The notes below the pieces were generated by a model that was not told the origin of the DNA, did no database searches, and was given only the letters and a program-made list of their open reading frames with translations. Below, piece after piece: positions 1-6,817 of a stretch of 8,383 nucleotides of DNA. Source of the DNA: an uncultured bacterium. Its GTDB lineage: Bacteria; Actinomycetota; Coriobacteriia; Coriobacteriales; Coriobacteriaceae. The stretch lies in contig CAJMOP010000088.1 of NCBI GenBank assembly GCA_905215115.1, positions 1-8,383 on the forward strand, in the 5' to 3' direction. The translations under genes and the position numbers were made by a program. Position 1 is the stretch's first letter. Each line of letters opens with the position of its first letter.

Positions 1-1
1 G

Positions 2-376
2 GCCAAGGCGGCGCAAGCGGCAAGCTGGAGTGCGCAGGCCGCCAATGCCGCTACGGCGCAGGTGACGAGTGGCGGCGCAGCTGGCTCGACTCCGGTGAAA
101 GGTCCGTTCCAGTCGTTTCCGTATTGGGCCGTGTGCTGGCTGCTGTTCTTTTTGCTGATGTTCCTGTTTGGTGGCTCCTTTGCCGCGCTGATCTTCTTTA
201 CAATCCCCATCTATCACTGGGTGGCGCGTGCGCTCGATGGCGATTGGGCACGCGGGGATATTCAGGTTGGTCCGGCACCGGAGGCGGCTAAGGCTCAGGA
301 TGTTTCCGCTGCGGTTGATACTGATGTGGCTTCCTCGACCGCCGCTGAGCCGAGCGACAAAGAAGGTGATGAATGA
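2..376 (+). CDS. Partial membrane protein with hydrophobic hairpin (C-terminal part, function unknown)
   Basis: The frame is open from the first codon in the window, so the true start lies upstream; the GTG at 62 is an internal candidate and I see no reason to prefer it. The visible N-terminal stretch is Ala/Gln-rich and low in complexity. It is followed by a roughly 38-residue hydrophobic block with a Gly-Gly-Ser break in the middle (nt 115-235), which looks like two membrane helices forming a hairpin (PYWAVCWLLFFLLMFLF, then AALIFFTIPIYHWVARAL). The acidic, Ala-rich tail is probably cytoplasmic. The stop codon overlaps the next start as ATGA, so it is co-translated with the DUF4097 gene. 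In Gram-positive bacteria DUF4097 proteins often follow small membrane proteins such as DUF1700 or PspC-like ones, but I cannot assign this fragment to a family. Confidence 0.7.
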   Translation, partial: AKAAQAASWSAQAANAATAQVTSGGAAGSTPVKGPFQSFPYWAVCWLLFFLLMFLFGGSFAALIFFTIPIYHWVARALDGDWARGDIQVGPAPEAAKAQDVSAAVDTDVASSTAAEPSDKEGDE

Positions 377-1275
377 TGAAGCTCTCGCGTGAGTCCAAGG
401 TCCGCCTGGGCGTCGGTATCGGAGCGTTCGTGCTCATCATCGGGCTTATCTTTGGCACTTCGCGGATATTGTTTCATTTTGATGGTCCGTGGGATCTCGA
501 CGATGTTGTATCCGGCTTGTCCAGTATGGACGATGTGGTTGACGACGACGATTTTATGAACGATGGCGGTAAATATTCCGCTCAGCCTCAGCAGCTTTCG
601 AGTGCGACCTTTGATGCCGATCAATTTCGCTACCTCGATTTCGATATCGCCGCGGCTACGGTGGACGTCAAGGTTGTTGATGACAACAAGGTCCGTGTTA
701 TCGAGCGGGGACGCGTTGCCAAGGGCGTGGATGCCTCCAAGGCCGCGACGCAAAACATCGCATCCGTTGAGGACTCGACGCTCAAGGTTTCCCGATCTGG
801 AAGTGATGACGGTAAGGCAATTGACCGCTCGGTTACGGTTGAGCTGCCACGCCGTGTTGCCGAACATCTGAAGGGGATCAACGCACACGTGGGCTCGGGT
901 GATCTGCAGATTGCCGGTGTCATCTGTGATGGTCTTGACCTTTTCCTGGGTGCGGGAGATGTAGAGTTTACGGGCAGCGTGACTGATGCGCTCAGTGCTG
1001 AGGTCGGTTCGGGCGATGTGACGTTCGAGCTCTACCAGGCCCCCGCGAAGTCGATGGACGTAAGCGTGGACTCGGGCGATGTGGAGATAACGGTTCCGAA
1101 CTCTACGGGCTTTACGGCGAGCCTCACCGTGGGCAGCGGCGACTTCGAGAGCGGTTTCCTTCCGCTTGGCTACGATGGCGAGACCATATTGAATCTTGAA
1201 TTCGACAACGGTGATAAGTCTGCCACGTATCGTTTTGAGGTTGGTTCGGGTGACATGTCGTTTGATCCGGAGTGA
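373..1275 (+). CDS. Membrane-anchored DUF4097-family beta-strand repeat protein
   Basis: This is a 300-residue protein. It has a short basic N-terminus, one membrane helix at about residues 11-32 (uncleaved signal anchor), an Asp-rich linker (about 50-65), and then an all-beta region with the DUF4097 signature. Recurring turns are visible at residues 174 (GSGD), 193 (GAGD), 212 (GSGD), 233 (DSGD), 254 (GSGD) and 291 (GSGD), with a DNGD variant at 278. Each follows a hydrophobic strand, as expected for a right-handed beta-helix or stacked-strand fold facing the outside. The family is sometimes labelled 'putative adhesin', but no function is established. The start overlaps the previous stop (ATGA). 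A good Shine-Dalgarno sequence, AAGGTGAT, at 363-370 sits 2 nt before ATG 373 and 5 nt before a second in-frame ATG at 376 (6 and 9 nt when measured from its central AGG); either could be used. A strong terminator follows. Confidence 0.85.
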   Translation: MMKLSRESKVRLGVGIGAFVLIIGLIFGTSRILFHFDGPWDLDDVVSGLSSMDDVVDDDDFMNDGGKYSAQPQQLSSATFDADQFRYLDFDIAAATVDVKVVDDNKVRVIERGRVAKGVDASKAATQNIASVEDSTLKVSRSGSDDGKAIDRSVTVELPRRVAEHLKGINAHVGSGDLQIAGVICDGLDLFLGAGDVEFTGSVTDALSAEVGSGDVTFELYQAPAKSMDVSVDSGDVEITVPNSTGFTASLTVGSGDFESGFLPLGYDGETILNLEFDNGDKSATYRFEVGSGDMSFDPE

Positions 1276-1321
1276 CATGCGGTTTTCGGAGATTGGTGCA
1301 TATAGGCATGCTCTTTGATGG

Positions 1322-1360
1322 AGGCGCCGGGGCCGTGGTCGGCTTCGGCGCCTTTGCCTT
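1322..1360 (+). terminator. Intrinsic terminator after the DUF4097 gene
   Basis: A 14-bp stem with two G-U wobbles is formed by AGGCGCCGGGGCCG (1322-1335) and CGGCTTCGGCGCCT (1340-1353), closed by the 4-nt loop TGGT. It is followed by the U-rich tail TTTGCCTTT (1353-1361). The stem is long and GC-rich and lies 46 nt after the stop of the upstream gene. The tail runs directly into the predicted -10 box of elp3, so the end of one transcript and the start of the next are packed into about 50 bp. Confidence 0.75.
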
Positions 1361-1366
1361 TACAAT
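1361..1366 (+). promoter_or_regulatory. Predicted -10 box for a leaderless elp3 transcript
   Basis: TACAAT ends 6 nt before the ATG of elp3. A sigma-A type promoter starting about 7 nt downstream of the -10 box would begin transcription at, or within a base of, that ATG. This is the arrangement of leaderless mRNAs, which are common in actinobacteria. The 6 nt between (GGGGGC) are a poor, too-close Shine-Dalgarno, which supports leaderless initiation. No convincing -35 hexamer is seen; the position it would take lies inside the terminator stem. Confidence 0.45.
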
Positions 1367-1372
1367 GGGGGC

Positions 1373-3280
1373 ATGGAACAGATTATCTTGAACATACTCG
1401 AGGCTCTGCGTCGCGGCGAGACTGTGGACGACAAAGCGCTCGTCAAATTGATACATGCCGAGGCGCGCCGCGAGGGTGCCGACAAACGCGATTTGGCTAA
1501 GCGCCGTCTGCTGCCGTTCTACCAGCGGGTTAAACGTGAGGAGCCGGCTCGGTGGGCTGCGTGGAATGTCGATTCCGATCTGGAACGTCAACTGCTGCAG
1601 GTGCTGCGTATGAAGCCGCGCCGAACGGCCTCGGGCGTGGCGACCATTACCGTCATCACCAAGCCCTGGCCATGCTCGGGCGATTGCCTGTTTTGCCCCA
1701 ACGATCTGCGCATGCCCAAAAGCTATCTGCATGCCGAGCCGGCGTGCGCCCGTGCGGAGCAAAATTGCTTTGACCCGTATCTGCAGGTGAGTGCCCGTTT
1801 GACGGCGCTTTCGCAAATGGGGCATGCGACCGATAAGATTGAGCTCATTGTGCTCGGCGGTACCTGGAGCGACTATCCGCAAGGGTATCAGACGTGGTTT
1901 ATGTCGGAGCTCTTCCGCGCGCTCAATGACGATGCCGTGGCTGGTGTGGCGGCTAACCCCATGTTGGCGCGTCCGGGCATCAGTCGTGCCGAGGCGGGGC
2001 GTCTGCTCGATGACGCTCCCGCCGATGCCCTGCCGCCTGTGGTAGCAGAGCGCCGCGAGCGCTATCGGGCCGCCGGCATTGCGACAGACGAGGTCGAGCT
2101 TGCTGCCGGCGTTGCCGACGAGCAGGGGCGTGTGGATGCTGCCGTGGGCGGCTATAACCGTGCGGTGCGTCGTCTGTACGGTCCCGGTACGCCGTGGGGC
2201 GAGGTCACTGAGTGGCAGACGGCAACGATGGAGGAGCTCGAGCGTCAGCAGCGTATCAATGAGACGGCGAAGCATCGCGTGGTGGGACTCGTTATCGAGA
2301 CGCGCCCCGATGCTGTAACGCCGCAGGCGCTTACGCTCATCCGCCGCCTGGGCTGCACCAAGATCCAGATGGGTATCCAGAGCCTCGACCAGCACCTGCT
2401 CGATATCAACGAGCGTCGCATTTCGGTGGCGCAGATCGAGCGGGCGTTTTCGCTTGCGCGCCTGTTTGGCTTTAAGATCCACGCGCATTTTATGCTTAAC
2501 TTGCTGGGCGCCACGCCCGAGGGGGACAAGCGCGGCTACGAACGCTTTATGACCGAAGGGGCCTTTATGCCCGACGAGGTCAAGGTCTACCCGTGCGCGC
2601 TCATCGAGGGCTCGCGTCTGGTGGGCTGCTATGAGCGTGGCGAGTGGCGCCCCTATACCGAGGAAGAGCTGCTTGATGTGTTGGCCGATGACATCGTGGT
2701 GACGCCGGCGTTCTGCCGCATCAGTCGCATGATCCGCGACTTTAGCTCCGACGACATCATGGTGGGCAACAAGAAGCCCAACCTGCGTCAGCTCGTCGAG
2801 AATCGCTTGGCGGCTCGTGGAGAAGGCGCAGTGGTGCGCGAGATTCGCTATCGCGAGATCAGTACCGCGGGTGCCGACTTGGATGAGCTTTCTCTTGATG
2901 AGGAAGTGGCGTACGAGACGCCGGTGACTTACGAGCGCTTTTTGCAGTGGGTGACGCCGCGGGGCAAGATCGCGGGCTTTTTGCGGTTGTCGCTGCCCGA
3001 CCATTCGTTTGTTGCCGCGCATGCGGACGAGTTGCCGACGACGCCGGACGAGGCGATGATTCGCGAGGTGCACGTGTATGGCATGGCAGCGCGCGTGGGC
3101 GATCAAGGCCAGGCGGCTCAGCATCATGGACTGGGGCGCTCGTTGGTGGAGCGTGCGTGCGAGATTGCCCGGGATGCGGGTTATGCGCGTATCAACGTGA
3201 TTAGCGCGATCGGTACGCGCGAGTACTATCGCCATTTGGGTTTCTACGACCACGGACTCTATCTGCAAAAGGAGCTCTAA
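1373..3280 (+). CDS. elp3: Elp3: tRNA uridine(34) 5-carboxymethyl-type modification radical SAM/GNAT enzyme
   Basis: This is a 635-residue bacterial Elp3. The enzyme uses a 4Fe-4S radical SAM centre and an acetyl-CoA-binding GNAT domain to build the 5-carboxymethyl group on wobble U34 of tRNAs in the cytoplasm. The sequence shows the helical tRNA-binding N-terminus (1-80), KPWPCSGDCLFCPND with the cluster cysteines C101, C105 and C108 (CxxxCxxC), GGTWSDYP (162-169), ETRPD (309-313) and TKIQMGIQSLD (329-339). The GNAT domain is at about 520-635, with the acetyl-CoA loop QHHGLGRS (583-590) and the family hallmark GTREYYRHLGF (Y618, Y619). All key residues are present. An extra Ala/Arg/Asp-rich segment at about 188-260 makes it longer than typical Elp3 proteins (about 450-550 residues). 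It is likely leaderless, driven by the -10 box at 1361. The next gene begins at the base right after its TAA. Confidence 0.94.
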   Translation: MEQIILNILEALRRGETVDDKALVKLIHAEARREGADKRDLAKRRLLPFYQRVKREEPARWAAWNVDSDLERQLLQVLRMKPRRTASGVATITVITKPWPCSGDCLFCPNDLRMPKSYLHAEPACARAEQNCFDPYLQVSARLTALSQMGHATDKIELIVLGGTWSDYPQGYQTWFMSELFRALNDDAVAGVAANPMLARPGISRAEAGRLLDDAPADALPPVVAERRERYRAAGIATDEVELAAGVADEQGRVDAAVGGYNRAVRRLYGPGTPWGEVTEWQTATMEELERQQRINETAKHRVVGLVIETRPDAVTPQALTLIRRLGCTKIQMGIQSLDQHLLDINERRISVAQIERAFSLARLFGFKIHAHFMLNLLGATPEGDKRGYERFMTEGAFMPDEVKVYPCALIEGSRLVGCYERGEWRPYTEEELLDVLADDIVVTPAFCRISRMIRDFSSDDIMVGNKKPNLRQLVENRLAARGEGAVVREIRYREISTAGADLDELSLDEEVAYETPVTYERFLQWVTPRGKIAGFLRLSLPDHSFVAAHADELPTTPDEAMIREVHVYGMAARVGDQGQAAQHHGLGRSLVERACEIARDAGYARINVISAIGTREYYRHLGFYDHGLYLQKEL

Positions 3281-4156
3281 ATGAACAAGCCGAGTGTTTC
3301 TGCCGGCGTCGTTGCCGGCGTTGCTCTGGGAGCCGCGGCGCTTGGTGCGGCCGCTGTCGCTGTTCGTGCTGTCTGTCTGCAGGTTGCGCGAACCCGCAAT
3401 GGGTTGGCGCGTGTGAAACGCGTGCACGATGAGGGCGGCGATGAGATTCGCGTGTTGGTGCAAGGCGGAGTCTACCAAAGCGCAAGCTACGTTGGCGAGC
3501 GTTGGGCAGAGCCCGTCTTTGCGTACTATCGTGCGTTTGACGACGTGTTTGAGGCCGAGCGCGCAATGCATGACGCCTATGGTCACGGTATCGACCGCAT
3601 GCTCATGCTGGGCGGCGGCGGGTTTGCCTATCCCAAGTTTGCGCTGATGTCGCACGAGAGCTTGCGCATGGACGTCATTGAGTACGATGCCGAGATTACG
3701 CGCCTGGCGCGCCGTTGGTTCTACCTGGACGAGCTGGAGCGCACGGTGGGCGATCGCCTGCGAGTGATTACCGCTGAGGCTCGCTCGTATCTGGGCGTGA
3801 CGAGCGTGGGTCATCGTCGCTACGATGTGGTCGTGAGCGATTGCTTTGGCGGTGCCGAGCCCGTACGCGAGCTGGCGACGGTTGAGGCATTGCGTTTAGT
3901 GCGGGGCAGCCTGAACCCCGGGGGTATCTACGTGGCCAATATCGTGAGCGCAAACGAGGGGAGCGATGTGACGTTCCTGCGCGATTGCGCTGCCACGGCA
4001 CTCGAGGTATTCGCCCACGCCTGGGTGGTCCCATGTGGCGATGCGGAGTTTGGCGGCGAAGAGAATTACCTGCTCATCGCCAGCGACGGCGACTACGCCT
4101 TTGCCGAAGCCGTGCCTTTCAATGCCGACTTCCTCGGCACCGCTCTCCACGACTAG
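3281..4156 (+). CDS. Membrane-anchored spermidine-synthase-like SAM-binding Rossmann protein
   Basis: This is a 291-residue protein with one Ala/Gly/Val-rich hydrophobic helix at about 7-33 (an N-terminal anchor) followed by a cytoplasmic class I methyltransferase/spermidine-synthase fold. Visible motifs are YQSASYV (65-71), the glycine-rich nucleotide loop LMLGGGGFAYP (108-118), the acidic ribose-binding stretch VIEYD (132-136), VVVSDCFGG (183-191) where SpeE carries its catalytic aspartate region, and LNPGGIYVANIV (211-222). The classical SpeE signature DSTDPxGP is absent. It therefore resembles the 'fused MFS/spermidine synthase' group of SpeE-like proteins, and real aminopropyl transfer is uncertain. 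The start is well fixed: AAGGAG at 3269-3274, 6 nt before the ATG, which directly follows the elp3 stop codon. The two genes are surely one operon, though no functional link between them is established. Gene content and codon use match its neighbours. Confidence 0.8.
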   Translation: MNKPSVSAGVVAGVALGAAALGAAAVAVRAVCLQVARTRNGLARVKRVHDEGGDEIRVLVQGGVYQSASYVGERWAEPVFAYYRAFDDVFEAERAMHDAYGHGIDRMLMLGGGGFAYPKFALMSHESLRMDVIEYDAEITRLARRWFYLDELERTVGDRLRVITAEARSYLGVTSVGHRRYDVVVSDCFGGAEPVRELATVEALRLVRGSLNPGGIYVANIVSANEGSDVTFLRDCAATALEVFAHAWVVPCGDAEFGGEENYLLIASDGDYAFAEAVPFNADFLGTALHD

Positions 4157-4169
4157 CGCGTCTCCCTGC

Positions 4170-4256
4170 GACCAATCTGTTTATGAAGGGGCTTCTTTAG
4201 CTACTTCTTGGTTATGCCAAAGTAGCTCAACAAGCCCCGTCCCAAAAAGACTGGTC
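4170..4256. terminator. Nested inverted repeat between convergent genes, probable bidirectional transcription end
   Basis: The gap between two converging genes folds almost entirely on itself. The core stem pairs GGGGCTT (4188-4194) with AAGCCCC (4232-4238), then AGCTACT (4199-4205) with AGTAGCT (4221-4227), then TTGG (4208-4211) with CCAA (4217-4220) around the loop TTATG. An internal 4x4 loop and a 2-nt bulge separate the stems. An outer arm pairs GACCAATCT (4170-4178) with AGACTGGTC (4248-4256), with one mismatch that becomes a G-U pair in the - strand RNA. Neither strand has a classical U-run right after the core stem, so termination is inferred from position and structure. The - strand RNA has five U's before the core stem, just after the helicase stop codon. 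Confidence 0.55.
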
Positions 4257-6701
4257 TTATGCGTGGTCGCGCCAGCTGAGGACGCGCTGCTTCATACCCT
4301 CGATGTCGAGCACGCCTTTGGCGAAGCCTTTGCGCACAAGCTCCTCGGGAACGTACTCGTCGTAGCGATCAAAATAAGGCACCTCGCCGGGATAGACGAG
4401 CTCGATGGGGTCGAAGTCCTTCTCAGCCTCGGCGGCGAGCACCTCGAAGAACGTCTCCTCATCGGCCTTCATCTTAAACTGCATAAAGTATGGACGCGAC
4501 GGATCGAGCCCGCGAAGGTCCAGCTCCGCGGCGCATTTAATCTTGAGCATGCGCTCGAGCGCCAAAAAGGCGTAGCTTCCCAACCAGGGGAAGAGCACCC
4601 AGGTGTCGCCGCCCAGGTTAATGAGCGGTTTAGTTCCCGCGCCCGAAATCTCGGCGGTATGACGAGCCTGTGCAAGGCGTGCCCGTGCGTTGCCCATGAG
4701 GTACGGATATGCCGCGTGCTCGTTGAGCGCCTTGCGCATGCGCTCGAGTACGTGTGTATTGATATCGCCGGGACAGTCGCCAAAGTAGGCCGGCACACGG
4801 CCCTTGACCTGCGTGGCAAAGACGGTATGACGCTTCCAGTCCACTTCCTCGACAATCCAGCAGTGTCCGGCGATGGCGATGCGCTCACCGGGCGGGGGCG
4901 GATTAACGATCGTGCCCAGCTCGGCCGATTCGCTCCGGACGGTAAACTCCTCGTTTTCCTGGAACACGGCGTAGAACTTAAAGTTGTTGATGATGCGCTC
5001 GCCCGCGAGACCCACGATGAGCCCGCCACCTTCGGTGACCTGGATATGGTCGATCTTAATGAGGTGACGTAGCAGCACACGGTAATCGTCTGCCGAGACA
5101 CGGTGGAAATAGCTGAGCGTGAGCACGCGCTGGGCAAGTTCGGCCGGCGTGAGCTCGCCGGTGCTGGCGAGGGTCGACATAGTCTGGTGATAGAGCAGGC
5201 TGTAGGGGAGACGATCGAGCTCGGGTGGCTCGACCCACTTTTCCTCGCGATAGAGTTGTACGAGCGCGATACCCTGCAGGAGCTTCCAGGGAATGGTTTC
5301 GGGCATCATCGTGCGCGGCTCGGGCTCTTCCTCGCGCATGACAAACCACATCTCGGGCGGAAGATCGCGACGGCCCGTGCGCCCCATGCGCTGCAAAAAG
5401 GAGCTAACGGTAAACGGCGCGTCAATCTGGAAGGCGCGCTCCAGGCGGCCGATATCGATACCGAGCTCCAACGTAGAGGTGGTGACGGTTGTCTGCGTCT
5501 GCTCCTCGTCGCGCATGAGCTCCTCGGCCGTCTCGCGTAGCGATGCCGAAAGATTGCCGTGATGGATGAGAAAACGGTCGGGCTCGTGCCGGCTCTCGCA
5601 GTAGCTGCGCAGCATGGAGCACACGGCCTCTGCCTCCTCGCGCGAGTTGGCAAAGACCAGGCATTTGCGGCCGCGCGTATGCTCAAAGATATAGCCCATG
5701 CCGGGGTCGGCGTTGTCGGGCGCCGTGTCGGTGGGGTTGAGAAGCGCCTGCTCGGTCGCTCGTGGGATGTCGACTTCGCCCTCGGGGGCCGAGGAAGTGC
5801 GACGGTCTTTGGGAGCGGCCTTGCCCCGCGCCTGCTCACGACGTTGACGGTGTTCTTCCTGTGTAAGCCGTCCGCTGTGGCACATGTCTTGTCCGGATGC
5901 GGGCAGCGCCGCGGGCGCCGCCGTCTCAATACGCTCGCAAGCAAGCACCTCGGCTTCCTGCGGACCTGTGCCCATGAATCCCCGCTGCTGTGCCTGGGGG
6001 CCCGAGTTGTAGAAGTGCTCCATGGAGATGCGCCACACGCGACGCGGTTCTTCAAAGCGGGGGATAACGCAGTTGCGCCCCGTTCCCTGTGAGAGAAAAG
6101 CGCCCGTGCGCTCGGGGTCGCCGATGGTGGCCGAAAGGCCAATGCGTCGAGGCTGCACGCCGGCCATGCGCGAGAGCCGCTCGATAAGGCAGAGCGTCTG
6201 CCCGCCACGGTCGCCGCGCATGAGCGAGTGGACCTCATCGATGACCACGTAGCGCAGGTCGCAAAACATGCGCGGGATCGCCATGTGCTTATGGATCAGG
6301 AGCGCCTCGAGCGACTCGGGTGTAATCTGCAAGATGCCGCTCGGTTTTTTGATGAGCTTAGCCTTGTGCGACTGCGAGGCATCGCCATGCCAGTGCCAGA
6401 CAGGGATATCGGCCTCTTCGCAGAGGTCGTTGAGACGGACGAACTGATCATTGATGAGCGCCTTGAGGGGGCCGATGTAGAGGGCGCCCACGCTCGCGGG
6501 CGGGTTCTCCCAAAACTCGGTCAGGATGGGAAAGAAGGCTGCCTCGGTTTTGCCGGAAGCCGTGGATGCCGTCAGGAGCACATTGTCTTGCGTGTTAAAG
6601 ATGGCGTCTGCCGCTGCAACCTGGATAGAGCGCAGACTCTCCCAATCGTGGGAGTAGATGAAGTCTTGGATAAACGGAGCATATCGGTCAAAGGCGTTCA
6701 C
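4257..6701 (-). CDS. Lhr-like superfamily 2 DEAD/DEAH-box helicase of the TerB/BrxD-like cassette
   Basis: This 814-residue ATP-dependent nucleic acid helicase or translocase has two RecA domains and a C-terminal region like the Lhr core. Motifs (residues counted from the GTG start) are: I, TASTASGKT with K51; Ia, GPLKALINDQ (77-86); Ib, TPESLE (127-132); II, DEVH (155-158); III, SAT (190-192); IV-like, CLVFANSREEAE (about 347-358); V, STLELGIDIG (409-418); VI, QRMGRTGRR (437-445). All catalytic residues look intact. After the RecA core come winged-helix-like and beta-rich segments, including PPPPGERIAIAGHCWIVEEVDW, as in Lhr-type helicases. A polar insert of about 100 residues (233-333) separates the RecA domains. 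I chose GTG 6701 because GAGAGGAGG lies just upstream; a longer frame begins at a TTG at 6743 without support. It is probably the last gene of the operon, ending with TAA against the convergent inverted repeat. Confidence 0.9.
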   Translation of the reverse strand: MNAFDRYAPFIQDFIYSHDWESLRSIQVAAADAIFNTQDNVLLTASTASGKTEAAFFPILTEFWENPPASVGALYIGPLKALINDQFVRLNDLCEEADIPVWHWHGDASQSHKAKLIKKPSGILQITPESLEALLIHKHMAIPRMFCDLRYVVIDEVHSLMRGDRGGQTLCLIERLSRMAGVQPRRIGLSATIGDPERTGAFLSQGTGRNCVIPRFEEPRRVWRISMEHFYNSGPQAQQRGFMGTGPQEAEVLACERIETAAPAALPASGQDMCHSGRLTQEEHRQRREQARGKAAPKDRRTSSAPEGEVDIPRATEQALLNPTDTAPDNADPGMGYIFEHTRGRKCLVFANSREEAEAVCSMLRSYCESRHEPDRFLIHHGNLSASLRETAEELMRDEEQTQTTVTTSTLELGIDIGRLERAFQIDAPFTVSSFLQRMGRTGRRDLPPEMWFVMREEEPEPRTMMPETIPWKLLQGIALVQLYREEKWVEPPELDRLPYSLLYHQTMSTLASTGELTPAELAQRVLTLSYFHRVSADDYRVLLRHLIKIDHIQVTEGGGLIVGLAGERIINNFKFYAVFQENEEFTVRSESAELGTIVNPPPPGERIAIAGHCWIVEEVDWKRHTVFATQVKGRVPAYFGDCPGDINTHVLERMRKALNEHAAYPYLMGNARARLAQARHTAEISGAGTKPLINLGGDTWVLFPWLGSYAFLALERMLKIKCAAELDLRGLDPSRPYFMQFKMKADEETFFEVLAAEAEKDFDPIELVYPGEVPYFDRYDEYVPEELVRKGFAKGVLDIEGMKQRVLSWRDHA

Positions 6702-6705
6702 GGGG

Positions 6706-6714
6706 CCTCCTCTC
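6706..6714 (-). promoter_or_regulatory. Ribosome binding site that fixes the helicase start at GTG 6701
   Basis: Read on the - strand, GAGAGGAGG is followed by CCCC and then GTG. The spacing of 4 nt from the GGAGG core is short but workable. Protein similarity also seems to begin here (NAFDRYAPFIQDFIY). The 14 extra residues of the longer TTG-started frame are translated from the ribosome binding site itself and are unlikely to be real. Confidence 0.55.
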
Positions 6715-6780
6715 AAATACGAACCTCTTAACGCGGTGGCCAAGGGTTTGCTGCATTACCGCCTCAACGTTTGCCCAGAT

Positions 6781-6817
6781 AAAACCAGCCAAAATAAACC
6801 TGTCCCTTTTTGGCAGG
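6781..6817 (-). terminator. Weak terminator- or attenuator-like hairpin between the ATPase and helicase genes
   Basis: On the - strand CCTGCCAAAA (6817-6808) pairs with TTTTGGCTGG (6794-6785) with one T-T mismatch, around a 13-nt loop, and is followed by TTTT (6784-6781). The first arm begins just past the stop codon of the ATPase gene. A second, competing hairpin, AACCTG with CAGGTT (6819-6814 with 6802-6797), uses part of the same bases and includes two bases of the stop codon. The stem's inner half is A-T and the U-run is short, so at most partial termination or attenuation is expected. It could equally be part of a dispersed intergenic repeat or an mRNA processing and stability element. 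The rest of the 116-nt gap (6702-6780) holds the helicase ribosome binding site and no convincing promoter. Confidence 0.35.

Noticed and set aside
295..1278. A 327-codon - strand frame over the DUF4097 gene
   Set aside because: Shadow of the DUF4097 reading frame. It has no family features, and the opposite strand has a good ribosome binding site and coupling to its neighbour.
1124..3814. An 896-codon open frame on the - strand over elp3 and the SpeE-like gene
   Set aside because: It lies antisense to two clearly recognisable genes, has an Arg/His/Leu-rich composition with no motif, and comes from the GC3 bias of the + strand codons.
4035..5072. A 345-codon + strand frame crossing the SpeE-like 3' end, the convergent gap and the helicase
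   Set aside because: It runs through the structured gap and is antisense to conserved helicase sequence; no ribosome binding site or domain supports it.
6702..6743. Helicase start at TTG 6743
   Set aside because: The extra 14 codons include the strong GAGAGGAGG ribosome binding site of GTG 6701, and family similarity appears to begin only after it.
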